Of a DNA stretch of 43,548 nt, positions 27,859-36,129 are shown piece after piece. The stretch comes from Pseudomonadota bacterium. Its GTDB lineage: Bacteria; Pseudomonadota; Gammaproteobacteria; Steroidobacterales; MnTg04. Each line of letters begins with the position of its first letter. The stretch's first letter is position 1. Position numbers and translations under genes: made by a program. The stretch covers positions 2,501 through 46,048 of the forward strand of contig JADFSO010000022.1 in assembly GCA_022560735.1 (NCBI GenBank), read 5' to 3'. The notes beneath the pieces are model-generated. The model had not been told where the DNA came from. It saw nothing but the letters and a program-made list of their open reading frames with translations, and ran no database searches.

Positions 27859-28752
27859 ATGCCGGATAACCAGGCGTTGGGGTTGCTGGTCCAGGCGGTG
27901 CTCGAACGCCAGCTTTTCTTCGTCGCTGGCCAGGGCAAATCGGGCACGACCTGGCTGGAATTGATCCTCGACGCCCACCCCGATGTGTGCTGCCATGGCG
28001 AAGGACACTTTGCCGACAGGCTGCTGCCGGAAATCGGTGAGGCCACCGAGCGTTACAATGCCTACCTGAAACACAACAACGCAGTGTTTGAAGAAATCCG
28101 CGACTACCAGGGTCTTTCACGAGACCATGCCTGGCACCTAGGCCGGATCGCGATGGCTTTGTTGCTGGCCCAGCAGTGCGACGGTGAATTGCCGGCGGCG
28201 ATCGGCGAGCGCACACCCGCGAACGTGGCGAACCTGCAACTGCTGCATCAGTTATTTCCGCAAGCGAAGCTTATTCATATTACGCGTGACCCGCGTGATG
28301 TTGCCGTATCGATGTGGTTTCATGGGCTACGCCTGAACCCGGAGCAGACCAGGAAAGAATATGTCTCACCAGACGATCTGGCTGTGAAAATGGTCGGCCT
28401 GTGGGTAGAGTTGATCAACGCGACCCGGCAGTTTGCGGCTTCCTGTCCGGAACAATACCTGGAGGTGAAATACGAGTCTCTGCAACAGGATTTTTCGGCG
28501 GCTTTAAGACCCCTGCTAACGGCACTCGGGGTCGATGCCGCCGACGAAACCATCGAAGACTGTCGTGAGCAGGCCGGATTTGGCAGATTGACCGGTGGCA
28601 GGAAGCGGGGCATTGAAGACCGGCAATCGCATTTTCGCAAGGGTGTGGTCGGCGATTGGAAGAATCACCTCAAGCCGGCAACGGTGAACCGAATCGACGA
28701 AATTGCCGGCGACCAGCTCGCGGAGCAACTAGCAGGCTCGGACAGGGAGTAG
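27859..28752 (+). CDS. Sulfotransferase
   Basis: This 297-residue single-domain protein carries the PAPS-binding loop GQGKSGTTW (24-32), the 3'-phosphate motif ITRDPRDVAVSMW (141-153) and the C-terminal RKGVVGDWKNH. It transfers sulfate from PAPS to a hydroxyl or amine on a small molecule, lipid or glycan. It differs from the TPR-sulfotransferase at 10282. The following cysteine-desulfurase-like gene begins 3 nt after its stop, so the two are one transcriptional unit. The ATG at 27859 has only a weak GGGGAT/CGGG site. Confidence 0.9.
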   Translation: MPDNQALGLLVQAVLERQLFFVAGQGKSGTTWLELILDAHPDVCCHGEGHFADRLLPEIGEATERYNAYLKHNNAVFEEIRDYQGLSRDHAWHLGRIAMALLLAQQCDGELPAAIGERTPANVANLQLLHQLFPQAKLIHITRDPRDVAVSMWFHGLRLNPEQTRKEYVSPDDLAVKMVGLWVELINATRQFAASCPEQYLEVKYESLQQDFSAALRPLLTALGVDAADETIEDCREQAGFGRLTGGRKRGIEDRQSHFRKGVVGDWKNHLKPATVNRIDEIAGDQLAEQLAGSDRE

Positions 28753-28754
28753 AA

Positions 28755-29984
28755 ATGCCCTATGCAAACGAACAGTGCCTGAGGGCGAGAGAGGACTTCC
28801 CGGCATTGTCGCGCTCGCTCGATGGTCAGCCACTGGCCTTTCTGGACGGACCGGCGGGCACCCAGGTGCCTGGCCCGGTCATCGACGCGCAGAATCACGC
28901 CTACCGGATGTTCAACACCAATACCGGCGGCGAATTTGTCACCTCCAGGGATCTCGAGGAAGCCATGTGGCGTACCCGCGAGACAGTCGCAACTTTTGTC
29001 GGCGCGTCCGAAGCTGCGAGTATTTCCTTTGGCGCCAACATGACCACGCTGGCTTTCTCCCTCAGTGATGCGTTCTCGAGGCTCTGGGGGGATGGCGATG
29101 AAGTGCTTATCACTGCGCTGGATCACGAAGCCAATCGCGGCCCGTGGCTGCAGCTGCAGGATCGCGGCGTGACGATTCGCGAGATAGCCATCGATAAGCA
29201 GGGTTATTTCGAACCGGACGACCTGCGCAGCAAGATTAACCAGCGTACCCGGCTGGTGGCGCTCAACGCGTCTTCAAACGCGCTGGGTACGGTCAACGAT
29301 CTTTCGCTGGCCCGCAAACTGAGCCGCGAGGTCGGCGCATGGATGCTGGTGGACGCGGTACATTACGCGCCGCATATCGCTCTCGATGTGCAGGCGATGG
29401 ATCCCGATTTCCTGTTTTGCTCGGCGTACAAGTTCTATGGGCCGCATGTCGGAATTCTTTATACCCGGCCCGGTCTGCTGGATACCCTGCCGACCAACAG
29501 GTTGTGCACGCAGAGTTCCGCTGCGCCATACCGGATTGAAACCGGCACACTGAACCACGCGGCAATCGTATCGATCGCGGCGGCGATTGAATATATCGCC
29601 AGCTGGGGTCAGGGAAACAATCTTCGAGAGCGGTTGACCGATGCAATGGGGCAAATCTATGTCTACGAGCATGAGCTGGCAGCCTACTATTGCCGGCGTG
29701 TCTCGGCTGTTCCGGGGGTCAGGATCTGGGGGCCTGATTTTTCGGCCAAGCCTCGATCTCCCACCGTTTCGATCACTTCCGGCAAAATATCCACCGACGA
29801 CGCCGTAAAAAATCTGGGCGCGCAGGGTTTTTGCCTTTGGCAGGGGCATTTTTATGCCCAGCGGGTGGTCGAATTGCTCGGTCTGTCCGCAAGCGGCGGG
29901 TTGCTGCGGATGGGCGTATCGATGTACAACACCAGGAGCGAGATCGACCGCTTGCTGGAAGCTATCGAACGGCTGGCTGCTTGA
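28755..29984 (+). CDS. Cysteine-desulfurase-like PLP enzyme (aminotransferase class V)
   Basis: The 409-residue protein has the fold-type I PLP signature: FLDGPAGTQVP at the substrate side, SFGANMTTLAFSLS, DHEANRGPWL, VDAVHYAPHIALDVQ and the PLP lysine K226 in FCSAYKFYGPH. It matches the 'cysteine desulfurase-like' subgroup related to SufS/CsdA. No Fe-S assembly genes are nearby, so a different lyase or transamination reaction is possible. The ATG at 28755 has a good AGGGAG ribosome-binding site that lies in the end of the sulfotransferase gene. It is convergent with the Tam41-like gene (43 nt between the stops). Confidence 0.87.
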   Translation: MPYANEQCLRAREDFPALSRSLDGQPLAFLDGPAGTQVPGPVIDAQNHAYRMFNTNTGGEFVTSRDLEEAMWRTRETVATFVGASEAASISFGANMTTLAFSLSDAFSRLWGDGDEVLITALDHEANRGPWLQLQDRGVTIREIAIDKQGYFEPDDLRSKINQRTRLVALNASSNALGTVNDLSLARKLSREVGAWMLVDAVHYAPHIALDVQAMDPDFLFCSAYKFYGPHVGILYTRPGLLDTLPTNRLCTQSSAAPYRIETGTLNHAAIVSIAAAIEYIASWGQGNNLRERLTDAMGQIYVYEHELAAYYCRRVSAVPGVRIWGPDFSAKPRSPTVSITSGKISTDDAVKNLGAQGFCLWQGHFYAQRVVELLGLSASGGLLRMGVSMYNTRSEIDRLLEAIERLAA

Positions 29985-30027
29985 CCGCAGCGATCCTGAC
30001 GCCGGCAAAAGCTATCCCGGATCGGTT

Positions 30028-30957
30028 TTAACGCTGCTCCTTTTTGCTCCGCTGCAGGCGGACAAAATTCCTGATGATCTTGGGCCACATCAGCAGCAAT
30101 GGCCAGCGCCGTTCTGCATCGGTCAGTTCGACTTTGATCCCGGATCGGCGTTCCAGTTTGCGGACTATGTAGTCGGGCCAGCCGGCAAAAGTTATTACGT
30201 ATTTGAGCCAGCGTAGCGTCGCGCGAATTTTCGACTTGCGGAAATACCATCGCCAGCGCCATTTTTGCGCCCTGCCGGGGGCCTGGCTCAAGCGGTATTT
30301 CTGCCCGTCCTGCTCGAGCACGCCTTGTTCGACGCCGGCATCCAGCACCGGCTGGAACGATTCGATCAGCGAAGCTTGTTGCTGGGCGATGACTTCCAGC
30401 ACCCGCCCGTTAGATTCGGGGCGGATTTCGGCGCCATACGATGTTTGCATCATGGCCAGGCAATAGGACTCAACGGTAAATTCCCCATGCGCATAAAGTG
30501 GCACCCAGTTCAGCGTGTCCATACGCGCATCCAGCAACCGCTGATAAACCCGTTCGCCGATCTCATCGTCGCGCGCATAAATGACTTCCACTTTCTGAAC
30601 CAGGCGTCCCTTGCAGAAGTGATCGCTGGCGCGCCCGCTCATCGCTCGCGCAAAATCCTTTTCACTGATTACCACGGCCTTTATGCCTGCCCCGCCCGCA
30701 GCTGGAATATGGATAACATTGGGTGGCAGCAGCCGATTCAGCCAGGCGACCAGGCCGGCCGGGTAGTCGAACCAGGCGCTGAATTTACGATAAAACGCGC
30801 GGTATTCGTCGACGACGACAACCCAATCGGCGGCGCTATGCTGGCCCGGCGTTGAATTCACCAGGTGAGAGCCGAAAAAAATCACCGCCCGCAGGTTGCT
30901 GCCGGCCTTTTCAGCCAGTGCCGCCAGTGCATCCGCTTTGTGGGCGTGCTCGTTCAA
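30028..30957 (-). CDS. Tam41-like putative phosphatidate cytidylyltransferase
   Basis: This 309-residue protein resembles the mitochondrial Tam41/MMP37 family, which makes CDP-diacylglycerol from CTP and phosphatidate. Visible parallels are a nucleotidyltransferase-like FFGS (27-30) with an acidic strand ADWVVVVDEY (43-52), then GIKAVVIS (91-98), where Tam41 has a KYGV-type strand, and KGRLVQKVEV (116-125), corresponding to the AGRLQKPV motif, followed by a helical C-terminal half. It has no transmembrane segments, unlike CdsA. Its ATG overlaps the stop of the plsC-like gene by 4 nt (ATGA), so the enzyme that makes phosphatidate and its putative user are coupled. The assignment is by eye and needs a profile search. 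Confidence 0.6.
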   Translation of the reverse strand: MNEHAHKADALAALAEKAGSNLRAVIFFGSHLVNSTPGQHSAADWVVVVDEYRAFYRKFSAWFDYPAGLVAWLNRLLPPNVIHIPAAGGAGIKAVVISEKDFARAMSGRASDHFCKGRLVQKVEVIYARDDEIGERVYQRLLDARMDTLNWVPLYAHGEFTVESYCLAMMQTSYGAEIRPESNGRVLEVIAQQQASLIESFQPVLDAGVEQGVLEQDGQKYRLSQAPGRAQKWRWRWYFRKSKIRATLRWLKYVITFAGWPDYIVRKLERRSGIKVELTDAERRWPLLLMWPKIIRNFVRLQRSKKEQR

Positions 30958-31727
30958 GCGTCCGAATTCTTGCGTAGTTGCGCGAGCCCGGACACCATGT
31001 TCTCACGCATAATGGCCATAAACGGCTCGGGATCGTCTGTTTCCGGGTCAAAAGAGAAAGGGCCAATAACCACTGATTTTGGCCTGATTTGACTGATTTT
31101 ATTGACAAAATCCGCTAAAGTCGCGCACTCCCAAAGGCCATCCACGATGACCAGGTGGACGGACCAGGGCCGGGATGAAAGAATGGCGTTGACACCCGCG
31201 GTTCTGAACCTGCGGATATCTCCGTTTCTTGTGCGTGAGCCCTCCGGGAAAATCGCCACAGGGTAGCGGGCATTGGCAGCGGTTTCGGCCAGGGCATTGA
31301 GCTGGGATACCGAAAACCGGGCGGGATCGACCAGCGGAAATTTGTATAATCGGAGCATATTGGACACCAGCGGGATGCCCTTGGCATACCGGCGGCGGGT
31401 CACAAAAAGAGGGTAATTTTCGCTTAGACAGGCGGCCAGATAGGGGATATCCAATATCGACTGATGGTTCATCAGGATCAAAGTGCCCGAATCGCCGGGG
31501 ACCGGTGGCAAGGGTCTGAATCTGACGCCACAGATAATACGAATCGTCTGGAGCATAATGTTGGCCCAGAGTCGAAACCAGGACGCCTGCAAGTGTAAAC
31601 TGTGCCGGCCGGACAGGGGGAGCAACGCAAACAATGCGCGTTGAATGGGGTCGCCGATGATCAGCAGCAGGCCGATAGCAAGAAGACAAGCACCACCGCG
31701 CAAATAATTGAAACTACGTTTGATCAT
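30954..31727 (-). CDS. 1-acyl-glycerol-3-phosphate acyltransferase (PlsC-like)
   Basis: The 257-residue protein has one or two N-terminal hydrophobic segments and the acyltransferase motifs NHQSILD (87-93, catalytic His and Asp) and FPEGSRTRNG (160-169), with PLVDP between them. It adds the second acyl chain to lysophosphatidate, giving phosphatidate. ATG 31727 fits the family N-terminus; the frame is open to 31778. Neither start has a good ribosome-binding site. It is the first gene of a two-gene minus-strand operon with the Tam41-like gene and diverges from the alpha-oxoamine synthase gene, with about 100 nt between the starts. Confidence 0.9.
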   Translation of the reverse strand: MIKRSFNYLRGGACLLAIGLLLIIGDPIQRALFALLPLSGRHSLHLQASWFRLWANIMLQTIRIICGVRFRPLPPVPGDSGTLILMNHQSILDIPYLAACLSENYPLFVTRRRYAKGIPLVSNMLRLYKFPLVDPARFSVSQLNALAETAANARYPVAIFPEGSRTRNGDIRRFRTAGVNAILSSRPWSVHLVIVDGLWECATLADFVNKISQIRPKSVVIGPFSFDPETDDPEPFMAIMRENMVSGLAQLRKNSDA

Positions 31728-31826
31728 GGTTGGTTCGTGTTTGCAATTAGGAAACTGAGAAAATAGGCCAGAGTCCATGGCAGGGTCAACTGTCAGGGAT
31801 TGTATGGCCGGGGAAACACAAACACT

Positions 31827-33131
31827 ATGGAAGCACCAAAGAAAAAAGTTAAGGAATTATCGGCAACTGCAGCCGCCCACGGTTTCGATGACTTTGATCA
31901 CAGCAATTTTTATTCGGGATCGAGTGATGATGCGTTTTGCATGCTCGATCCGATGGATGAATGGTGGGGGACGAGGGCATATGGCGCTGGTTATTACCAG
32001 TTTGGCCTGCCGATGCAAACTGCACCACTGCCAACCGTCGATATCCGCGAGACGCTGGGCAACGAGGTGCTCAAAAACCTGGTCAACTTTTCTTCCTACA
32101 ACTACCTCGGTCTGTCTTACCGGCCGGAAGTGATTGACGCCGCTGTCGAAGCGACCCGGAAATACGGTCTGGGCGCATCGGGCTCACCGGTTCTCAGCGG
32201 CACCATGGAGTTACACGTGGAGTTGACGGAGAAGCTGGCCAAATTCAAAAAGAAAGAAACCGCGCTGCTTTTTTCCACTGGCTATAGCGCCAATCTCGGT
32301 GTTATATCCGGGTTGATGCGACCGGGCGATACGGTGATCACGGATCAGTATTCGCATGCCAGTGTCGTTGACGGGATCATCCTGTCGAAGGCCAGGGTCA
32401 GCTTTTTCCGGCATAACAGGGTCGATGACCTGGAAAAGAAATTGAAACGCGCGATCGGCAAGAAACTGGTTGTGGTTGAAGGCGTGTACTCGATGGATGG
32501 TGATTTGCCGGTACTGCCGGAGATCGTTGATCTTTGCAAGCGCTACGATGCCAGGATCATGATCGATGAAGCGCATTCCGCATTCATTTTCGGAGAAAAC
32601 GGGCGTGGCGTTGCCGAGCACTTCGGTCTGGAAGACGAGATCGATATCCATATGGGCACGTTCTCAAAAAGCCTGGGTGGCATCGGTGGATTCATCGCGG
32701 GCTCGTTCAAACTCACCAATTATCTGAAGGCCTTCGCCAGGTCCCGGGTATTTTCCTGCGCTCTCCCGCCCGGAGTGACCGCGGGCATCAGCAAGGCCCT
32801 GGACATCTCCATAGCTGAACCTGAACTCAGGAAACGATTGTGGGACAACGTGCATTTCGCGCAAAAAAAGCTGAGAGAGGCGGGCGTGGATATCGGCAAC
32901 TCTGAGTCACAGGTGATTCCCGTGATGATTCGCGATGACAAGCATATATTTTCATATGCGGAGCAACTGATTCACGAAGGCGTGTACCTGAATCCGGTCA
33001 GATTTCCCGCGGTCGGAAAACATCGATCCCGCTTCAGGATTTCAATCAGCGCGGGCCATACGAGCGAGCAACTCGAGCGGGGATGCGATATTTTGATCAA
33101 CGTTATGCAAAGGCACGGGTTATGCCGTTGA
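31827..33131 (+). CDS. Alpha-oxoamine synthase (serine palmitoyltransferase/KBL/BioF family)
   Basis: The 434-residue PLP enzyme shows the family layout: NFSSYNYLGLSYRPEVIDAA, GASGSPVLSGTMELHVELT, DQYSHASVVDG, the cofactor Asp in MIDEAHSAFIFGENGRG and the Schiff-base Lys281 in GTFSKSLGG. Members join an amino acid to an acyl thioester with loss of CO2. The N-terminal extension of about 85 residues before NFSSYNYLG is longer than in BioF or KBL and more like serine palmitoyltransferase. No biotin genes are adjacent, while lipid genes are, so a sphingoid-base or alpha-aminoketone product is more likely than biotin. CqsA-like autoinducer synthases are also relatives. ATG 31827 is preferred; TTG 31800 is possible. 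Confidence 0.88.
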   Translation: MEAPKKKVKELSATAAAHGFDDFDHSNFYSGSSDDAFCMLDPMDEWWGTRAYGAGYYQFGLPMQTAPLPTVDIRETLGNEVLKNLVNFSSYNYLGLSYRPEVIDAAVEATRKYGLGASGSPVLSGTMELHVELTEKLAKFKKKETALLFSTGYSANLGVISGLMRPGDTVITDQYSHASVVDGIILSKARVSFFRHNRVDDLEKKLKRAIGKKLVVVEGVYSMDGDLPVLPEIVDLCKRYDARIMIDEAHSAFIFGENGRGVAEHFGLEDEIDIHMGTFSKSLGGIGGFIAGSFKLTNYLKAFARSRVFSCALPPGVTAGISKALDISIAEPELRKRLWDNVHFAQKKLREAGVDIGNSESQVIPVMIRDDKHIFSYAEQLIHEGVYLNPVRFPAVGKHRSRFRISISAGHTSEQLERGCDILINVMQRHGLCR

Positions 33132-33784
33132 CCAAGTACGAGTTCAGCCAGACGGCAAGCGCCTTTTTTGAAATGCCCACGGAAATGGCGATGCCATTGT
33201 TACCCAAACCCCTGCAGGTGCTGGAAACGCATCATGGCTCGTCGATTTTTGCAATTACGGCCTTTGATTTCACCGAAAGCATGGTTGGGACATACCAGGA
33301 AGTCGTCATGTCCGTTATCGTTCCGCCGCTGATTCGTGCGCAGGCCAAATTTCCAAAATCCGCTTTCTACCCGTTTGTCCTGGGAACCAGCACGGCGGAG
33401 TCGCGTGCGCACGCCCTCGAACGCTGGCACCTGCCGCACCACATGGCGGATATCAACATTGATTTTAGCGAGGAAAACGGCTCCTTGACCGTGGCCGTCA
33501 GGGAAGGGGATGCACCGATAGTGGATTTCACGGTCACCGAGCATGAATGGGCGGTTGTCGATCATCTCTATCAGTGCAACATGAAAGACGATTCCGGGCG
33601 TTACAAGGTGGATATCCACATGCAGGGCAATTTTTGCGAGCATGAAGAAGAGCGGGGTTCGCTGACTTTGCACGATCATCCCATGTGCGCGGGTCTGGAC
33701 CCGGCCGAGATTACCGACTATCCGTTTCGTGAGTTGTGGATGAAGCGCGGCCGCCAGCTTTTCGAAAAACTGGAAACCCTTTAA
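33122..33784 (+). CDS. Acetoacetate-decarboxylase-fold protein
   Basis: This 220-residue protein has segments reminiscent of the acetoacetate decarboxylase superfamily: TYQEVVMSVIVPP (about 62-74), FYPFVLGTSTAESRAHALERWHLPHHMADINIDF (about 86-120) and a long beta-rich C-terminal half. In true decarboxylases the corresponding stretch contains a catalytic lysine (PKK). Here I read HLPHH, so the Schiff-base residue seems to be absent and another activity is likely. It overlaps the upstream synthase gene by 10 nt and is followed by the lipid kinase, suggesting a role on the synthase product. The family call is tentative. Confidence 0.5.
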   Translation: MPLTKYEFSQTASAFFEMPTEMAMPLLPKPLQVLETHHGSSIFAITAFDFTESMVGTYQEVVMSVIVPPLIRAQAKFPKSAFYPFVLGTSTAESRAHALERWHLPHHMADINIDFSEENGSLTVAVREGDAPIVDFTVTEHEWAVVDHLYQCNMKDDSGRYKVDIHMQGNFCEHEEERGSLTLHDHPMCAGLDPAEITDYPFRELWMKRGRQLFEKLETL

Positions 33785-33795
33785 TCCAGACCACT

Positions 33796-34698
33796 TTGTC
33801 AGCGCCGCGATACTTTGTCCTGTTCAACCCGGCCGCAGGCCGTGGTCGTGGGGCGCGCCGCAAGGCCAGGTACCTCAAACTGCTTTCGGCAGCGCTGGGC
33901 AGATTCGATTATGAAGTCAGCAAGGAACCAGGCGATCTTGAACGGCTGGCGCGACAGGCGCTGGCCAGTGATTACCAGCGCATCGTGGCCGTGGGTGGCG
34001 ATGGCACCTGGTCGCTCGTCGCCAATGAAATAATCAACAGCGGGCGCGCCGATGTTAGCCTGGGTTTGCTGCCTGCGGGCACCGGTTGCGATTTCGGGAA
34101 AAGCCTCGGCGTCGTATACAGGCACCTGGACAAGGCTATAGCCGCCCTCAGCTCCTCCGACCCCCGACTAATCGATGTCGGTCGCCTCAACGGCCGCCAT
34201 TTTCTAAACGTCTTCGGTTGCGGTTTTGACATTGCGGTTATCGACGATGCGTCACGATTTACCCGCTTGAAAGGCGATCTGCTTTATCAATACTGCGCCG
34301 TGCGCCAGTTGTTCCGGTTTCCCGGCGTGGAAATGACCATCGACTGTGAGCGGTTGAGATCTCACCGGGGCAGACGCCTGATGCTGGTCGTTGCCAACGG
34401 CCGTTATTTTGGCGGTTCATTCGATATTGCGCCGGAATCGAGCCTGACCGACGGCCATCTCGACCTGGTTTCCATCAACGACGCCAGTCCATTTGGCCGG
34501 ATGAAAATATTTTCGGATGTCGGCGCCGGCAGGCACAAGGACGGAGAGAAGGTCCAGATGAAGGCGGTTAAATCAGTTAGAATTGAATTCGAGTCCCCGC
34601 CGCGATACGAACTCGATGGTGAAGTTTATCAAAGTGCAGAGAAAACCATCACCATCGATTGCGTACCCGCTGCCATTCGCGTGCACAGCGTTTTCTGA
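33796..34698 (+). CDS. Lipid/sphingoid-type kinase (DAGK catalytic domain)
   Basis: The 300-residue protein has the DAGK/sphingosine kinase motifs NPAAGRGRGARR (about 9-20), AVGGDGTWSLVANEI, PAGTGCDFGKSLG and the C-terminal LTDGHLDLVSI and YELDGE strands. It phosphorylates a lipid hydroxyl with ATP. Position after an alpha-oxoamine synthase makes a sphingoid-like base one candidate, with diacylglycerol as the default. The start is uncertain: TTG 33796 gives a normal family N-terminus 12 nt after the preceding stop, while ATG 33736 would overlap the upstream gene by 49 nt. It is only distantly similar to the kinase at 18335. Confidence 0.85.
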   Translation: MSAPRYFVLFNPAAGRGRGARRKARYLKLLSAALGRFDYEVSKEPGDLERLARQALASDYQRIVAVGGDGTWSLVANEIINSGRADVSLGLLPAGTGCDFGKSLGVVYRHLDKAIAALSSSDPRLIDVGRLNGRHFLNVFGCGFDIAVIDDASRFTRLKGDLLYQYCAVRQLFRFPGVEMTIDCERLRSHRGRRLMLVVANGRYFGGSFDIAPESSLTDGHLDLVSINDASPFGRMKIFSDVGAGRHKDGEKVQMKAVKSVRIEFESPPRYELDGEVYQSAEKTITIDCVPAAIRVHSVF

Positions 34699-34710
34699 TA
34701 GCGTGCGCTG

Positions 34711-35262
34711 ATGGACAGGATCAAGCGCGCAATCCTTTCTCCTTTCGTCTGGATGCTGGTAACCATAATTCTGTTGTCGCTTGCCGCCAACCACTGGGTC
34801 GAAATCGAGGGCGCGCGGGAAGCCGTTTCCCAATGGGGCGTGTGGGCGCCAGTGGTATCCGCGCTGCTCAAAACGCTGACCAACGTCACGCCGTTTGGCG
34901 CTATCGTATTGTCAGTCGTCAATGGCGCTTTGTTCTCAATTTTTGTCGCGACCTTGATCAACCAGGTCTCCAGCATGGTGACCAGCCTTATCATGTATCG
35001 TATCTGGCAACGGGGCGATCACGAATGGGATATCCGCGCGCGCATACAAGCATTGCCAGTCTGGTTGAGGAGCTACGAGGCGGATAACCTCTTGTTCCTG
35101 ACCTTGCTTCGCTGGGTGCCATGGGCAGGTGGCTCGCTCGCGGACCTGATAGCCGGGTCGCATCATGTTCGTTTGCGAACTCACGTCGCGAGTTTGCTGC
35201 TGGGGTATTTGCCAGGCTCGCTGATCTATGCGCTGATCGGCGCCAAGCTGGTTTCGATGTAA
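34711..35262 (+). CDS. VTT/DedA-like (TVP38-type) membrane protein
   Basis: This 183-residue protein has about four hydrophobic segments and the general VTT-domain pattern, including TPFGAIVLSVVNGALFSIFVATLINQ (about 70-95) and the C-terminal RWVPWAGGSLADLIAGSHHVRLRTHVASLLLGYLPGSLIYALIG. VTT/DedA proteins move or scramble lipids between membrane leaflets. It starts 13 nt after the lipid kinase and ends the plus-strand run that begins with the synthase. The match is by pattern only. Confidence 0.65.
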   Translation: MDRIKRAILSPFVWMLVTIILLSLAANHWVEIEGAREAVSQWGVWAPVVSALLKTLTNVTPFGAIVLSVVNGALFSIFVATLINQVSSMVTSLIMYRIWQRGDHEWDIRARIQALPVWLRSYEADNLLFLTLLRWVPWAGGSLADLIAGSHHVRLRTHVASLLLGYLPGSLIYALIGAKLVSM

Positions 35263-35377
35263 GCCGGCATAACTTGCGAAAGTTTCTCCAGCATCGAGCG
35301 ACCAGAGAAATCATTGATTCAGGTCAACACGGGAGGTCAGTATTGGCCGGTCCTAAGAATCGGGAGGCAGGGACCAG

Positions 35378-36124
35378 GTGGAGCAAAAAAGACGGCTGGA
35401 AGGAGGTTGTTTCGTTATTGATCCGGACGGGCTGGATCAAGTGTCTTCCGGCGACTGGCGCCAGGCGGCCGTCGTCGATCATGACAGTGGCGCCTCGGCC
35501 CTGTCCCAGTACCGGGTTCGCCTGGACGGCATCGACACGCCGGTGCGCCGGTTTCCGGACGCCGATTGTGTGCTTTTCGTTCTCACCGGTTGTGGCTTTG
35601 TCGTCATCGGCGGGCGTCGTTTCGAGCTCTCGCCTGAATGCGGCGCGTTTGTCAGGCCCGGCGAGGCATTCAGAATCGTCCCGCTGGACGGCGCATTGGA
35701 ATTGCTGATGACGGTTTGTCCGCAAAGCAAAAAAGGCGAATGTCTGGAGCAGATGGCGGAGGATTTTGACGACAGCTATCCACAGCGGGTTGTGTTGGTC
35801 GATGAAAAAAAACGCCAGGCAACCGGGGACCGGTTCTACCAGGTGCTGGTCGATGCCGAAGTGGGCTCAATGCAAATTACCCAGTTCATCGGCGTCATCC
35901 CGCGATCGAAATCGCCCCAGCATTTTCATACCTACGAAGAAGTCATCACCGTGCTGTCCGGTAACGGGCTGATGTGGGCGGGCGCGCAATCCGCGCCCAT
36001 ACGGGCCGGTAGCATGATATTCCTGCCACGCAAGCAAGCCCATTGCCTGGAATGTCAAAACGAAGAAGGCATGCATCTGATCGGTCATTTTTATCCGGCC
36101 GGCAGTCCGGCGGTCCGTTACTGA
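35378..36124 (+). CDS. Bicupin protein
   Basis: The 248-residue protein has two cupin beta-barrels. The N-terminal one (about 40-110) lacks the metal-binding histidines. The C-terminal one (about 165-240) keeps QHFHTYEEVITVLSG and HCLECQNEEGMHLIGHFYP, matching the HxHx(3-4)E and later His motif for metal binding. Cupins act as dioxygenases, isomerases or small-molecule sensors. GTG 35378 follows GGGAGG with about 10 nt spacing. The transporter starts 5 nt after its stop, giving a tight operon with the 2-oxoglutarate oxygenase. Confidence 0.78.
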   Translation: MEQKRRLEGGCFVIDPDGLDQVSSGDWRQAAVVDHDSGASALSQYRVRLDGIDTPVRRFPDADCVLFVLTGCGFVVIGGRRFELSPECGAFVRPGEAFRIVPLDGALELLMTVCPQSKKGECLEQMAEDFDDSYPQRVVLVDEKKRQATGDRFYQVLVDAEVGSMQITQFIGVIPRSKSPQHFHTYEEVITVLSGNGLMWAGAQSAPIRAGSMIFLPRKQAHCLECQNEEGMHLIGHFYPAGSPAVRY

Positions 36125-36129
36125 TTACG

